Assembly (NCBI RefSeq): GCF_002795805.1
Contig: NZ_CP018799.1
Span: 2,039,001-2,103,000, forward strand
Direction: 5' to 3'
Length of the DNA stretch: 64,000 nucleotides
From: Mariprofundus aestuarium
Lineage (GTDB): Bacteria > Pseudomonadota > Zetaproteobacteria > Mariprofundales > Mariprofundaceae
This document shows, one piece after another, positions 52,545 through 62,626 of this stretch; position 1 is the stretch's first letter; each line of letters opens with the position of its first letter. A program made the position numbers and the translations under genes. The notes beneath the pieces were generated by a model. The model saw only the letters and a program-made list of their open reading frames with translations. It was not told the origin of the DNA and did not search any database.

Positions 52545-55135
52545 GATTGCTCCACCTCTTTTTTCAATTGATCAAGCAGCAGTAGGGCATCTACAGGTCG
52601 CATTGATTCGACATCAGCATTGAGAAGGGTTTTCTCCAGCTCACGCAGTCGCTCCAGGTCACGCTCCTGCTGTTTTTTCTCGGCGACAGCAAATAGCCCC
52701 AACTGCGGCTTACCGCTCTCAGCCGCCAATTCTGATCCATGCTCAAGACGAAAAAGGTGCTCGCGCGCACGTTTAATCACCTCGCGAGGCAGCCCGGCAA
52801 GCTGGGCTACAGCGATACCATAGGACTGGTCTGCTGCATCCTCGATCACCTGATGCATGAATATCACCGATCCGTTCCATTCGCGCACAGTGACTGATGC
52901 ATTAAATGCTGTATCAAAATCATCCGGCAGCTCAGTAAGCTCATGATAGTGCGTGGCAAACAGCGTCAGCACATCGGGTGAAGCAATCAGCCTTTCCGCC
53001 ACCGACCATGCAATCGCCAATCCATCCCAGGTACTGGTGCCGCGACCAATCTCATCGACAATCACCAGCGAACGCGACTCCAGCTGATTGAGGATTGTCG
53101 CCGTCTCCATCATCTCGACCATGAATGTAGAACGGCCACTAGCCAGCTCATCACCAGCGCCCACGCGGGTGAAGATGCGCCGGGTCAACGGAATACGCGC
53201 CTCATCAGCGGGCACAAAACAGCCGGTATGCGCAAGCCATACAATCCACGCCACCTGACGCATATAGGTCGACTTGCCACCCATGTTAGGACCGGTCAGC
53301 AGCATAAACCGGCGATTCTTCAAATCCATATGCGTATCGTTGGCTACAAATGGATCGCTGCTACTGAGGAAACGCTCAACTACTGGGTGGCGACCGCCGA
53401 CAAGCTTCATGCTGCGCCCACTGTGTACCTCGGGGCGCACATAACGGTAGCTCTTGGCCAGATATGCGAAACAGCTCAAGACATCGAGCCTTGCCACGGC
53501 ATGAGCGGCCTTCTGAATCGCAGCTGCCGCACTACACAGCTTCCTGCGCAGCACCTCAACCAGCCCCTCTTCGCGATTTAGCGCAGCATCGCGAGCGCCG
53601 AGAATCTCCGACTCAAAGCTGTGCAGTTCATCGGTAATAAAACGCTCCGCATTCACCAGCGTCTGTTTGCGGACGAAATCAACCGGAGCATCTTTTGCCT
53701 GCGCCTTCGATATCTCAATAAAGTAGCCGAACACCTTGTTGTACTTCACTCGCAGGTTGGCAAGCCCTGTACGCTCTCGCTCCCGCGCCTCATATTCCCG
53801 CAGCCACGCATTGGCATCGCGAGCCAGCCCGCGCAGACGATCCAGCTCACTATCGAAGCCCTCGCGAATCACGCCACCATCACGGAATACCTGCGGTGGT
53901 GATTCGATGATGGCACCATCCAGCTCTTCCGCCAGTGACTCCAACCCCTGCATGGCAAACGCCATTTCAGCGAACAGGCCACTACGATCCCCGATCAGGG
54001 TATAGAGCTCGGGCAGTGCCGATATCGCCTCTGCAATACCACGGTAATCGCGCGGCGAGGCCCGATTCAACACGATGCGGGTCAACATCCGCTCCATATC
54101 GCGAACTCCGTTCAGTCTTTGGCGCAATGCAGTCTGCGTTTCCTGATCATCGAGCAGACTCTGCACGGCATTCTGGCGATCATTCAAAAGTGTAATATCC
54201 GTCAACGGCCTGTCGATCCATTCGCGCAAAAGTCTCGCCCCCATCGGGGTCTTCGTCTCATCGAGCACATGAATCAGACCACCCTTGGGGTCACCCGCCA
54301 GCGAGCAGTAGAGCTCCAGATTTCGTCTGGAACGCATATCGATACGCATCCCATTTCCCTGCTCAACAAACACAGGCAGTGAAAGGTGTTCAAGTGCACA
54401 TTTCTGGGTCTGTCCGAGATAGACCAGCACAGCAGCAACTGCCGCCGCAGCCATGGCATGCTTTTCCAGATTCAGCGACTGCCAGTCACTGACGCCAAAA
54501 TGCTGCTCCACCTGCTCACGCGCTACTGCTTCACTGAAACTCCAGTCCCCCGGGCGGTTAACCGGCGTGCTGTGCTGGGACTCATCATAAGTAGGCAGAA
54601 GCAGTTCCGCCGGTGCCATCACAGCCAGCTGCTCCTCCAGCAGAAGATCTCCGCTGCCTTCGAGCAGCCGCCAGTGACCACATGAAAGGTCGACTGCCGC
54701 CAGCCCCCACTTCTCGCCCTTTCGGTAGCAGGCAACAAGTGGTGCGGAGCGCGACTGATCCAGTAGCTCCGCTTCGGTAAGCGTGCCGGAGGTGACAACA
54801 CGAACCACCTCGCGCCGAACCGGCCCTTTGCTGCCGTCCGGCAGCTCCATCTGTTCACACACCGCAACCCGTTTACCTGCAGCAACCAGTCGTGCCAGAT
54901 AAACTTCGGCCTGATGCCACGGCACGCCCGCCATCGGGATGTCTTCGCCACCCGATTTTCCGCGTTTTGTCAGTGTGATATCGAGAATCTTTGACGCCTC
55001 TACAGCATCTTCGAAGAACATCTCGTAAAAATCGCCCATGCGATAAAAGAGAAGACAGTCCGAATGTTCGGATTTTATTTTCAGATACTGCTGCATCATG
55101 GGGGTGTGAGCCGTCTGACCCGTCGTCTTTGCCAT
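52541..55135 (-). CDS. mutS: DNA mismatch repair protein MutS
   Basis: 864 residues. The mismatch-contacting FYEMF motif is near residue 34 (MGDFYEMFF), the ATPase has GPNMGGKST near 610, [12 protein letters not shown] and ATHYHEL. A tail with many charged residues ends the protein. ATG 55135 was chosen as the family N-terminus ([18 protein letters not shown]). No mutL in the window. It heads the minus-strand series mutS, lipoprotein, glnD. Confidence 0.96.
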   Translation of the reverse strand: MAKTTGQTAHTPMMQQYLKIKSEHSDCLLFYRMGDFYEMFFEDAVEASKILDITLTKRGKSGGEDIPMAGVPWHQAEVYLARLVAAGKRVAVCEQMELPDGSKGPVRREVVRVVTSGTLTEAELLDQSRSAPLVACYRKGEKWGLAAVDLSCGHWRLLEGSGDLLLEEQLAVMAPAELLLPTYDESQHSTPVNRPGDWSFSEAVAREQVEQHFGVSDWQSLNLEKHAMAAAAVAAVLVYLGQTQKCALEHLSLPVFVEQGNGMRIDMRSRRNLELYCSLAGDPKGGLIHVLDETKTPMGARLLREWIDRPLTDITLLNDRQNAVQSLLDDQETQTALRQRLNGVRDMERMLTRIVLNRASPRDYRGIAEAISALPELYTLIGDRSGLFAEMAFAMQGLESLAEELDGAIIESPPQVFRDGGVIREGFDSELDRLRGLARDANAWLREYEARERERTGLANLRVKYNKVFGYFIEISKAQAKDAPVDFVRKQTLVNAERFITDELHSFESEILGARDAALNREEGLVEVLRRKLCSAAAAIQKAAHAVARLDVLSCFAYLAKSYRYVRPEVHSGRSMKLVGGRHPVVERFLSSSDPFVANDTHMDLKNRRFMLLTGPNMGGKSTYMRQVAWIVWLAHTGCFVPADEARIPLTRRIFTRVGAGDELASGRSTFMVEMMETATILNQLESRSLVIVDEIGRGTSTWDGLAIAWSVAERLIASPDVLTLFATHYHELTELPDDFDTAFNASVTVREWNGSVIFMHQVIEDAADQSYGIAVAQLAGLPREVIKRAREHLFRLEHGSELAAESGKPQLGLFAVAEKKQQERDLERLRELEKTLLNADVESMRPVDALLLLDQLKKEVEQS

Positions 55136-55461
55136 GCCGCAATGTAGCACGCGATTTCACGATGCATAAGCTGTTTATAACTCTATTTGACAGATTTTAT
55201 CAGGAAGTGCGTAAGCCCGGGAAATATGCGTTGAGAAGGGGAAGGGGGGGGATGCACATTTACCCGGGCCGTTTATCTTAAGCACTGCTGCTCTGGTATC
55301 TTTCAACGCCGCAACAGGGCAAAGCCTAGCCAGCCTCCGCATGTCAGAATGTGATCTGCATCATCATTTTCTGCGCCGCTTGCAAAGAAGCGCTTAAATG
55401 CTCCGGGCGTTGACTTCACAGTGCTTGCACCGGAGCGTTCTGGCATCTAAAAGGAAGGCCG
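55136..55461. other. Intergenic region between mutS and lspA
   Basis: No gene seen. A 39-codon frame from 55164 has no ribosome site and unusual composition. GCTCCGG (55400-55406) and CCGGAGC (55430-55436) could form a stem just before lspA, around a TTGACT at 55410 that may be a -35. AAAGGAAGG just before lspA is the ribosome site. Confidence 0.45.
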
Positions 55462-55938
55462 ATGAAGAGAACCCGAAACCAGATCCTGCTTTTTACCCTG
55501 CTAGTTGCCGCTGATCAGATCACCAAATGGTGGATCCAGCTGCCCGACTTTAAACCCTTTGTCGTTATCGACGGTTATTTCAACATCATTCGCGCCTACA
55601 ATCCGGGCGTAGCCTTCTCAATGTTTTCTGATCTTCCTGACTCTCTGCGCATCTGGCTGCTGCTCGGTGTTACTATCGGCATTGCCGTGGCGGTTGTCTT
55701 CTGGTGGTGGCAGGAGCGCCGTCGCGCCGGCATCACCTCCTGGCTTCTGGTTCTGATTCTGGCAGGTGCAGTTGGTAACATCTGGGATCGCATGCAGCTG
55801 GGTTATGTTGTCGATTTTATTGACTGGTATGTGCGCAGCGGCGGCCAAGAGTATCACTGGCCTGCCTTCAACGTAGCAGATGCCTGCATCTTTATCTCTG
55901 TCGCCCTGCTTCTGATTACCAGTTTCAGGAAACACTGA
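55462..55938 (+). CDS. lspA: Lipoprotein signal peptidase
   Basis: Removes signal peptides of prolipoproteins; matches the many lipoproteins here. 158 residues, four membrane helices, with the catalytic Asp in GAVGNIWDR and in NVADACIFI. The family N-terminus is intact. Usually follows ileS, which is absent here. Confidence 0.93.
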   Translation: MKRTRNQILLFTLLVAADQITKWWIQLPDFKPFVVIDGYFNIIRAYNPGVAFSMFSDLPDSLRIWLLLGVTIGIAVAVVFWWWQERRRAGITSWLLVLILAGAVGNIWDRMQLGYVVDFIDWYVRSGGQEYHWPAFNVADACIFISVALLLITSFRKH

Positions 55939-56011
55939 ACTTTTTTTTAACACCTCTGCTGAACAAAAGCTCTAGTCAGTCACTCCATGCCCCTTTATCA
56001 GGCAGCAGTAA

Positions 56012-56536
56012 TTATAGCCTGATCAATAGTCGAGCGTGATTAATCACACCTCTTGTTTTTTCATCCGCATGTCCCTTCAAGTCTGACAAAACCATATCAA
56101 AGAATGTAATCGCTGCCTTCATCTCCTCTAACTCAAACTCATCGACACTATCGAATTTAGAGAGGTTCTTGACGATATAGAGCTTTTTAAACAGTGCAAA
56201 AGAGACAAACTGTTTCAGGAAGTGACTCTTATCCACACTCTCAGAAAAATGATGAATATCACTCTCATTAATACCCTCTTTTCCTTCCATCACCAGTTTC
56301 ATCGCCACGGGGTACCTGCCACTTTTTACATAGCCATCCAGCAGTGCTTGAAACCCTCTGGCGTGCTTGATTCTTTCCAAATATTTATAAGCAAATGCGA
56401 TGATTCCTGTAGAAAGGATCAATTTCATCTCTGTTTTTTCATCGATATGAAAAACCCTTAACGCATTGATCTCTTCCACTATCTCTCTGGCCAGATGTTC
56501 ATTGTTTTCCATTGTAACAACCCCTGCATGTCCCAT
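56012..56536 (-). CDS. Hypothetical protein, paralogue of 20903-21589
   Basis: 174 residues. Aligned with the 20903 protein it keeps LLDGYVKSGRYPVAMK, KQFVSFALFKKLYIVK and MVLSDLKGHA, but it ends where that protein enters its membrane hairpin. All helical in appearance; one weak hydrophobic stretch near 44-55. GAGGTGAT lies just upstream. Function unknown. Confidence 0.68.
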   Translation of the reverse strand: MGHAGVVTMENNEHLAREIVEEINALRVFHIDEKTEMKLILSTGIIAFAYKYLERIKHARGFQALLDGYVKSGRYPVAMKLVMEGKEGINESDIHHFSESVDKSHFLKQFVSFALFKKLYIVKNLSKFDSVDEFELEEMKAAITFFDMVLSDLKGHADEKTRGVINHARLLIRL

Positions 56537-56658
56537 GTGATCACCTCAGCCGCCGTAACTTCTCAGCTATCCATATAGTAGATGAAGGTTTCACAGAGCC
56601 GATATAACACGATTGTGCTATGTGGTTAGAAATACTGGGCGGATTCACAGAGGTCTGG

Positions 56659-57300
56659 TCACTCTTTTTGGCATGGAAGCACAAGAGAGAGCAGTGTTCC
56701 ACCACCCGGATTGTAGTCAAGTTTGAACGTCCCCAACAGCGTCTCACAACGCTGCCTCATGTTTTCAATACCTCTGCCCTGACGCACATCAGGGCTCATT
56801 CCCTGGCCATTATCTGCAACCTCAATGCGAACCATGCGGTTGCCATTGTCCCTGAAACCGGTGGTTCTTATCTCCACCCAGTCGGCGTCAGCATGGCGGA
56901 TAATATTGGTAATCGCCTCCTGCAGGATGCGAACAAGATGAATGGAACAGCCTTTCTGCAATGACCAGCCGACAGGCAGTGTTTGCATATTCCACGATAC
57001 AAATAGTGCGGAGGCTTTTAACTGATACTCCATGCGTGAACGAAGCATTCCCATGGTCAAACCGACATCATCACTCTCATCACCGACCGAATCGATCAGC
57101 AGGCGCATATCCAGTATCGCCTGATTCACCAGTTCGAGACAGAGTGAATTTTTGTCCGGATTGCCAGCAAGTATAGATTTAAGCGCAACCAGATGCCCCC
57201 CCATCCCATCATGCAGTTCGCGGGTGAATCGCTTTCGCTCATCAGCCAGAAGCTGAGCTCGTTCAAGTTGCCGCAGACGCTCCTTTTCCGCTTTCAACAC
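56659..57300 (-). CDS. Short NarL-type (HisKA_3) histidine kinase, no sensor domain
   Basis: 213 residues. An N-terminal coiled part runs straight into HisKA_3 with the phospho-accepting H30 in ELHDGMGGHL, then HATPase_c with EAITNIIRHA and DNGQGM. Membrane helices and sensor domain are missing. A GAGGAG site precedes the GTG start at 57300, so the short form is probably genuine. The response regulator gene lies 69 bp upstream on the same strand. Confidence 0.8.
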   Translation of the reverse strand: MLKAEKERLRQLERAQLLADERKRFTRELHDGMGGHLVALKSILAGNPDKNSLCLELVNQAILDMRLLIDSVGDESDDVGLTMGMLRSRMEYQLKASALFVSWNMQTLPVGWSLQKGCSIHLVRILQEAITNIIRHADADWVEIRTTGFRDNGNRMVRIEVADNGQGMSPDVRQGRGIENMRQRCETLLGTFKLDYNPGGGTLLSLVLPCQKE

Positions 57301-57369
57301 GATGGGCTCCTCTGCCGCCTGCTCGTGCCATCATCAGCAGAGCAACGAAAAACAGTGGAGAACCATGGC

Positions 57370-58032
57370 CTACTCATTAAGTTTAATCAGCCCCAACTGG
57401 CAGGCTTCAAATACCGCCTCATTGCGGCTATGCACTTCCAGCTTCTGGTAGATATGGCGAATATGTGAAACAATGGTATGAGCGCTGAGATCCATGAGTG
57501 CTGCGATTTCCTCCCGCTTGAATCCGCGTGAAACCAGCTGCAACACCTCCAGTTCTCTGGGGCTTAACAGATCATTTTCGAGGCTTTCTGGAACCGTCGC
57601 CTGCAGGGGTTTTAGCGCGTTTAATATGAAACGCGCTATGGATGAACTGATCGGCGCATCACCGGCAAGCATCTCTATAATTAGGTCGCCAATATCATCC
57701 GGCATGGAGTCCTTGAGAAGGTATCCGGTTGCACCTGCCCTGATCGCTTCGATAACCCGGAATTCATCGGCAAACACAGTGATGACAATCGCCTCACTTT
57801 GCGGAAAACTATCCTTGAGGTGCCTGATCAGGTCAGCACCGTTCCCATCAGGAAGCCCGAGATCGACCAGCATAACATCAGGAGCTGCCTTAATATGCTC
57901 CAGCGCATCCCTGTAACATCCTACCGAACCACATAGAGACAGTTGATTATGCTTATGAATGGACCTCTCGAAATGAAGGCGCACATATTCATCGTCCTCA
58001 ACAATCAGAACCCTTGGATGAATATTGTCCAT
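57370..58032 (-). CDS. LuxR/NarL-family response regulator
   Basis: 220 residues: receiver domain with D57 (MLVDLGLPDGNG) and a C-terminal LuxR-type helix-turn-helix (LSPRELEVLQLVSRG, AHTIVSHIRHIYQKL). Partner is the kinase that follows. Start uncertain; an upstream in-frame start at 58071 has no better site. Confidence 0.87.
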   Translation of the reverse strand: MDNIHPRVLIVEDDEYVRLHFERSIHKHNQLSLCGSVGCYRDALEHIKAAPDVMLVDLGLPDGNGADLIRHLKDSFPQSEAIVITVFADEFRVIEAIRAGATGYLLKDSMPDDIGDLIIEMLAGDAPISSSIARFILNALKPLQATVPESLENDLLSPRELEVLQLVSRGFKREEIAALMDLSAHTIVSHIRHIYQKLEVHSRNEAVFEACQLGLIKLNE

Positions 58033-58311
58033 CGAATTCACTGCTAGTTCACCCCTATGAAACCAAAGCACTGTTTATCAGTTATAGCAGAAAAAACGGT
58101 TTTTTCGAGGTTTCACAGTTTCTGAAGGGGTTTACATACGCGGTAGCTGGCGCTTTTTGATTATCTTGCGCTGCCGCACTGCTTCCAGTTACCCGCGTCA
58201 ATCAGATTCAAAAGTTAGCCAGTCATGAATAGGAAATGGCATGGGCGAAAGAGTCCGGCAGGGGCATACCAAGTATATGATTAAACCACCCTGCTTCCTC
58301 ACATGAAAGGC

Positions 58312-60807
58312 TTATTCTGTCTCCGTCTCAGGATCCACGTCAGCTTTAGATTTCGGCTTCCATCTCTTTTTACTAACCGGCCGCATGCGGATGCCGAACA
58401 TCACCCGTGCCACATCCTTGAAGTGGCGGGCATAGTGAATAACCATCTCTTCGCGCACGCTCTCTGGAAGCTCATTCACATCCACCTCATTGGCAGCGGG
58501 TAAAATCACCTCTGAAATTCCCAGTCGCTTGGCAGCCAGCAGTTTTTCGCGCTCGCCACCAATCGGCAGCACATCTCCAGTCAGCGTCAACTCGCCGGTC
58601 ATGGCAATCCGTTCCGGCGCTCTTCCAAGGGCCAACGACAACAGTGCGGTTGCTATCGCAACACCTGCTGATGGCCCGTCTTTAGGCACGGCACCCTCCG
58701 GCACATGCAGGTGGATAAAGGCACTGTCATAGAACTCTTCTGGTGCACCAAAACGTTTCAGGTTGGCCGTCACATAGGAGTAGGCAATCTCAACCGACTC
58801 CTGCATCACCTTGCCCAGCTGACCGGTTATCTTCATACCTCGGCGATCATGATGGGCGATGGTCACCTCCAGCGTCAGGGTAGTGCCACCCATCGCTGTC
58901 CAGGCAAGACCCGTAGCGAGGCCGACACCCTGTTTGATCGCCTGCTCACGGAAGCGCGGCTTGCCAACATAACCGGCAATATCGGCAACGCCGATTCGCA
59001 CCGGAAACTCCATGTCGCCTTCGGTCACCTTTCGCGCCACCTTACGCAGAATCTTCTTCAGCAACCGCTCCAGAAGACGCACACCCGGCTCACGGGCATA
59101 ATCCTCAACTAGATGTTTGAACACGCCTTTGGTCAGGGTCATCTCGCTGGACTTGATACCATGCTCACGCAACTGCTTGGGCCAGAGGTGTTTGCGTGCG
59201 ATCTCGACTTTCTCGCTCGGCATATAACCGGCCAGATGAATGATCTCTGCACGATCAAGCAGCGGTCTGGGTACCGTATCGAGCTGGTTGGCAGTGAGTA
59301 GAAAGAGTATCTGCGACAGATCAAAGCGCACATCAAGGTAGTGATCCATGAAGTCGGAGTTTTGCTCCGGATCGAGCACCTCAAGCAGTGCTGAAGATGG
59401 ATCACCGCGGAAATCGTTACCGATCTTGTCCACCTCGTCGATCATAATGACCGGATTGGCCACCTCGACACGTTTCAGCGCCTGCACAAGCTTGCCCGGC
59501 ATGGCTCCGATGTAGGTGCGCCGATGCCCCTTGATCTCAGCCTCGTCACGCATACCACCCACCGAGAAACGGAAGAAGGGACGGCCGACTGCCTCGGCGA
59601 TTGCCTTGCCGATCGAGGTCTTGCCTACGCCCGGAGGTCCAACAAAAAGGATGATCGAGCCGCCCACCTGTTTTTTACGCGCACCGACAGCGATAAACTC
59701 GAGGATACGGTCCTTCACATCGTCGAGACCGGAGTGATCCTTATTCAGTGCCCGGCTCGCCGCCTTCAGGTTATAGCGGTCACGGCAGGTGCGCCCCCAC
59801 GGCAGGCAGGTCAACCACTCCAGATAGTTGCGGGTGACGGTGTACTCAGGCGATGCAGTCTCCAGCAGGGCCAACTTGTTCAGCTCCTCTTCAAAGGCAT
59901 TGCCCGCCTCTTTGCTGAACTTCAGTTTTTTTGCCTTCTCCCTGAAATCATTGACCTCCTTCTCGCGCGGATCCTCATTCATTCCCAGTTCGCGCTGAAT
60001 CTCATGCAGCTGCTCCTGCAGGAAAAAACGCCGTTGCTGGTCGGAAACGTGCTCATCGATTTTATCACGAATCTTACGTTGCACCTTGCTGACATTGAGC
60101 TCACGGTTGAGCAGCGTCACCACCTTCTTCAGCCGGTCGTAAATCTGATAGGTTTCAAGAATATCCTGCAGGTCTTCACGGCTGGCCGTGGTCAGGCTGG
60201 CAGCAAAATCGGCCAGCCGGTTGGGCTCATTGACATCAAAACGGGAGGCGAACAGGCGCAACTCCTCCTCATGCAGCGGGTTATGCTTAAGCAGCTCCTT
60301 GATCGTATTGATCACTGCAACGGTGTAAGCGCGCAGCTCGATATTATCCTCATAGGAAGTCTCTTCGCGGTAGACTGCCTTCACCCGGATTGGATGTTCA
60401 TCGGAAACAAAGCTCTCGATACTGAATCGACTCAGGCACTCGACCACCAGGTGCAGACCATGCCCCTCAATCTCCACGGCCTTGGCAATACGAGCCACCA
60501 CGCCGACCCCATAGAGGTTTTCCGGTTCATAAGGCTCATTCTCATCCCGAACCAGCACGAGTCCTACATACTGCTGGTGGCTTGATGCCAGCTCACGCAC
60601 CACGTTGCCCATCTCCTCATTCTCGTAAACCAGCGGCACCACCAGGCCCGGGAAAAGCGGGCGGTTAGAGAGTGGTAATAGCGTCAACTGATCCGGAAAC
60701 GCCTCATCGGTGCGGACCAGCGTTGTCTCGGTGGCTTCAACCTCATCAGTATCGAGGCTGTCGATTTCATCTAGAATTTCGGGGTCGTGGATATCGTCTG
60801 CTATCAT
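58312..60807 (-). CDS. lon: ATP-dependent protease Lon
   Basis: 831 residues. N-terminal LON domain (about 35-230), AAA+ module with GPPGVGKTS near residue 390, and the protease with catalytic Ser in KDGPSAGVA and Lys in the MTGELTLTGDVLPIGG region further on. Degrades misfolded and regulatory proteins in the cytoplasm. htpX lies divergently upstream; both respond to protein stress in many bacteria. Confidence 0.97.
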   Translation of the reverse strand: MIADDIHDPEILDEIDSLDTDEVEATETTLVRTDEAFPDQLTLLPLSNRPLFPGLVVPLVYENEEMGNVVRELASSHQQYVGLVLVRDENEPYEPENLYGVGVVARIAKAVEIEGHGLHLVVECLSRFSIESFVSDEHPIRVKAVYREETSYEDNIELRAYTVAVINTIKELLKHNPLHEEELRLFASRFDVNEPNRLADFAASLTTASREDLQDILETYQIYDRLKKVVTLLNRELNVSKVQRKIRDKIDEHVSDQQRRFFLQEQLHEIQRELGMNEDPREKEVNDFREKAKKLKFSKEAGNAFEEELNKLALLETASPEYTVTRNYLEWLTCLPWGRTCRDRYNLKAASRALNKDHSGLDDVKDRILEFIAVGARKKQVGGSIILFVGPPGVGKTSIGKAIAEAVGRPFFRFSVGGMRDEAEIKGHRRTYIGAMPGKLVQALKRVEVANPVIMIDEVDKIGNDFRGDPSSALLEVLDPEQNSDFMDHYLDVRFDLSQILFLLTANQLDTVPRPLLDRAEIIHLAGYMPSEKVEIARKHLWPKQLREHGIKSSEMTLTKGVFKHLVEDYAREPGVRLLERLLKKILRKVARKVTEGDMEFPVRIGVADIAGYVGKPRFREQAIKQGVGLATGLAWTAMGGTTLTLEVTIAHHDRRGMKITGQLGKVMQESVEIAYSYVTANLKRFGAPEEFYDSAFIHLHVPEGAVPKDGPSAGVAIATALLSLALGRAPERIAMTGELTLTGDVLPIGGEREKLLAAKRLGISEVILPAANEVDVNELPESVREEMVIHYARHFKDVARVMFGIRMRPVSKKRWKPKSKADVDPETETE

Positions 60808-60902
60808 AATAATTATTTAAGGTTATCCTCATCCTTTTTCAAGACTTGAATTCATACGCTAGCACCCCCACATTTAACCTGACAATAAAAAAAGGAGATT
60901 TC

Positions 60903-61805
60903 ATGCGCGGCTTTAAAGGTATTTTCCTGCTCATCATCACCAATATTCTGATCTTTCTCACACTGGCGATCACCGGCACCATTCTCATTGACGTGGTTTT
61001 GCCGAACTTCGGCATCGACCTGCGCGGCAGTGTGACCACACTCGATTTCGCATGGGCGATGGTATTCGGCTTCGGCGGCGCCTTCATTTCGCTGTTCATG
61101 TCCAAGTTCCTGGCCAAGCGCGGCATGCGTATGCAGCAGATCACTGACCCTTCCACCCCCAAGGAAAAAGTCGTCTACAACACCGTCGCCGAACTGGCAC
61201 AGCGTGAAGGCATCAAAATGCCGGAGGTCTGGGTTTACTGGGATGATGTTCCCAACGCCTTTGCCACCGGGCCGACCCGCAACAATGCCATGGTCGCCGT
61301 ATCCTCAGGCCTTGCCATGAACCTCACTGATGAGGAGCTCAAGGCTGTGGTGGCGCATGAAGTCGGTCACATCAACAATGGTGATATGATGGCCACCACC
61401 CTGCTACAGGGGCTGATGAACACCTTTGTCTATTTCCTCGCCCGCATGATCTCCCGACCGTTGATGGAGCGTAATTACTGGCTCGGTTTCGCCGTATATA
61501 TGGCACTGCAGTTCATGCTCTCGATTCTGGCCATGATCCCGATCTGTTGGTTCTCCCGCCGCCGCGAATTTCGCGCTGATGCCTATGCCGCAGATGCTGT
61601 CGGTGCCGCGTCCATGGCTTCCGCCCTGCAGAAAATCGAGGTTTTGGCTCAGCGAACGCTCAGCTCTGAACACCGGGAAGAGGGCATGAGTGAAGATGCA
61701 CTGGCGACAATGAAAATTCACGGCCAGTCCAAAGGATTCTCACATCTGTTTGCCACGCATCCGCCAACAGAAGCACGCATTGCAGCACTGAGAAACCGGA
61801 AGTAA
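60903..61805 (+). CDS. htpX: Membrane protease HtpX
   Basis: 300 residues. Two N-terminal membrane helices (about 8-30 and 48-66), the zinc site HEVGH at 152-156, two more helices (about 170-210), and FRADAYAA as the third-ligand region. AAGGAG lies 5-6 bases before ATG 60903. Degrades damaged membrane proteins with FtsH. A strong terminator follows. Confidence 0.95.
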   Translation: MRGFKGIFLLIITNILIFLTLAITGTILIDVVLPNFGIDLRGSVTTLDFAWAMVFGFGGAFISLFMSKFLAKRGMRMQQITDPSTPKEKVVYNTVAELAQREGIKMPEVWVYWDDVPNAFATGPTRNNAMVAVSSGLAMNLTDEELKAVVAHEVGHINNGDMMATTLLQGLMNTFVYFLARMISRPLMERNYWLGFAVYMALQFMLSILAMIPICWFSRRREFRADAYAADAVGAASMASALQKIEVLAQRTLSSEHREEGMSEDALATMKIHGQSKGFSHLFATHPPTEARIAALRNRK

Positions 61806-61824
61806 TCAACCCTGCAACACGCCC

Positions 61825-61853
61825 AAAGGCGCGCCTGCCCGGCGCGCCTTTTT
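61825..61853 (+). terminator. Intrinsic terminator of htpX
   Basis: AAGGCGCGCC (61826-61835) pairs with GGCGCGCCTT (61841-61850) around TGCCC, then a T-run. Confidence 0.92.
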
Positions 61854-61889
61854 CTTGTACTGGCGATCTTTCAACTCTCTATCTATGAT

Positions 61890-62618
61890 ATGACCATGCA
61901 ACATCAAACCGCAGCAATACTGGTCATTGGTAATGAGGTTCTCTCCGGGCGCACCCGTGAAGCCAATGCTTATTATGCTGCTGGTAGGTTTTTTGAATGC
62001 GGCTGCAAACTTGGTGAAGTGGCTATTATTCCTGATGAGCACGCAGCAATTATCTCGACACTCAACCGTCTGAGGGAGCAGTTCGATGCAGTCATCACCT
62101 CCGGTGGTATTGGTCCCACCCATGATGACATCACCATGGAGTCGATCGCAGCAGCGTTTAACGTCGAACTTATCGAACACAGCTTTATTGTTCAGGCCAT
62201 GACTGAGCACTTTGGTGAAGAGGGCCTTAATGAGGGTCGGCGCCGCATGACCCGCGTTCCGCAAGGTTCCAAGCTAATCCGCTGTGAAAAGACGATCGCA
62301 CCAGGTGCCCGCATCGGCAATGTCTACATTCTTGCCGGAGTTCCATATATCTTTGAATCACAGCTGGATTCAATTCTGGATCAGTTTGGTGATAGTCCCT
62401 TCCAGCGCATTGAGATTGAAGTGGAGCTTCCCGAAAGCCTCTTTGCCAAGCCACTCTCTTCCATTCAGGCACAGTTTGATGATGTCGAGATCGGCTCCTA
62501 CCCAGGCCGCTGCGGCCCTAATCCCTGCGGAAAAATCTGTTTAAGCAGTCAGAATCCAGGCCGGCTGAAAGAGGCCGCCGATGCAGTTACATTGATGATA
62601 GAGGGCATTACGGATTAA
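61890..62618 (+). CDS. MoCF/CinA-N domain protein
   Basis: 242 residues. Begins AILVIGNEVLSGRTREAN and has the molybdopterin-binding signature SGGIGPTHDDIT near residue 70. It lacks the C-terminal nicotinamide deamidase part of full CinA and so belongs to the short CinA-N group of uncertain function. It ends 8 bp from the convergent radical SAM gene. Confidence 0.86.
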   Translation: MTMQHQTAAILVIGNEVLSGRTREANAYYAAGRFFECGCKLGEVAIIPDEHAAIISTLNRLREQFDAVITSGGIGPTHDDITMESIAAAFNVELIEHSFIVQAMTEHFGEEGLNEGRRRMTRVPQGSKLIRCEKTIAPGARIGNVYILAGVPYIFESQLDSILDQFGDSPFQRIEIEVELPESLFAKPLSSIQAQFDDVEIGSYPGRCGPNPCGKICLSSQNPGRLKEAADAVTLMIEGITD

Positions 62619-62626
62619 CAACCTGT

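Noticed and set aside
55164-55281. 39-codon frame upstream of lspA
   Set aside because: No ribosome site, and the poly-G stretch and residue composition look non-coding.
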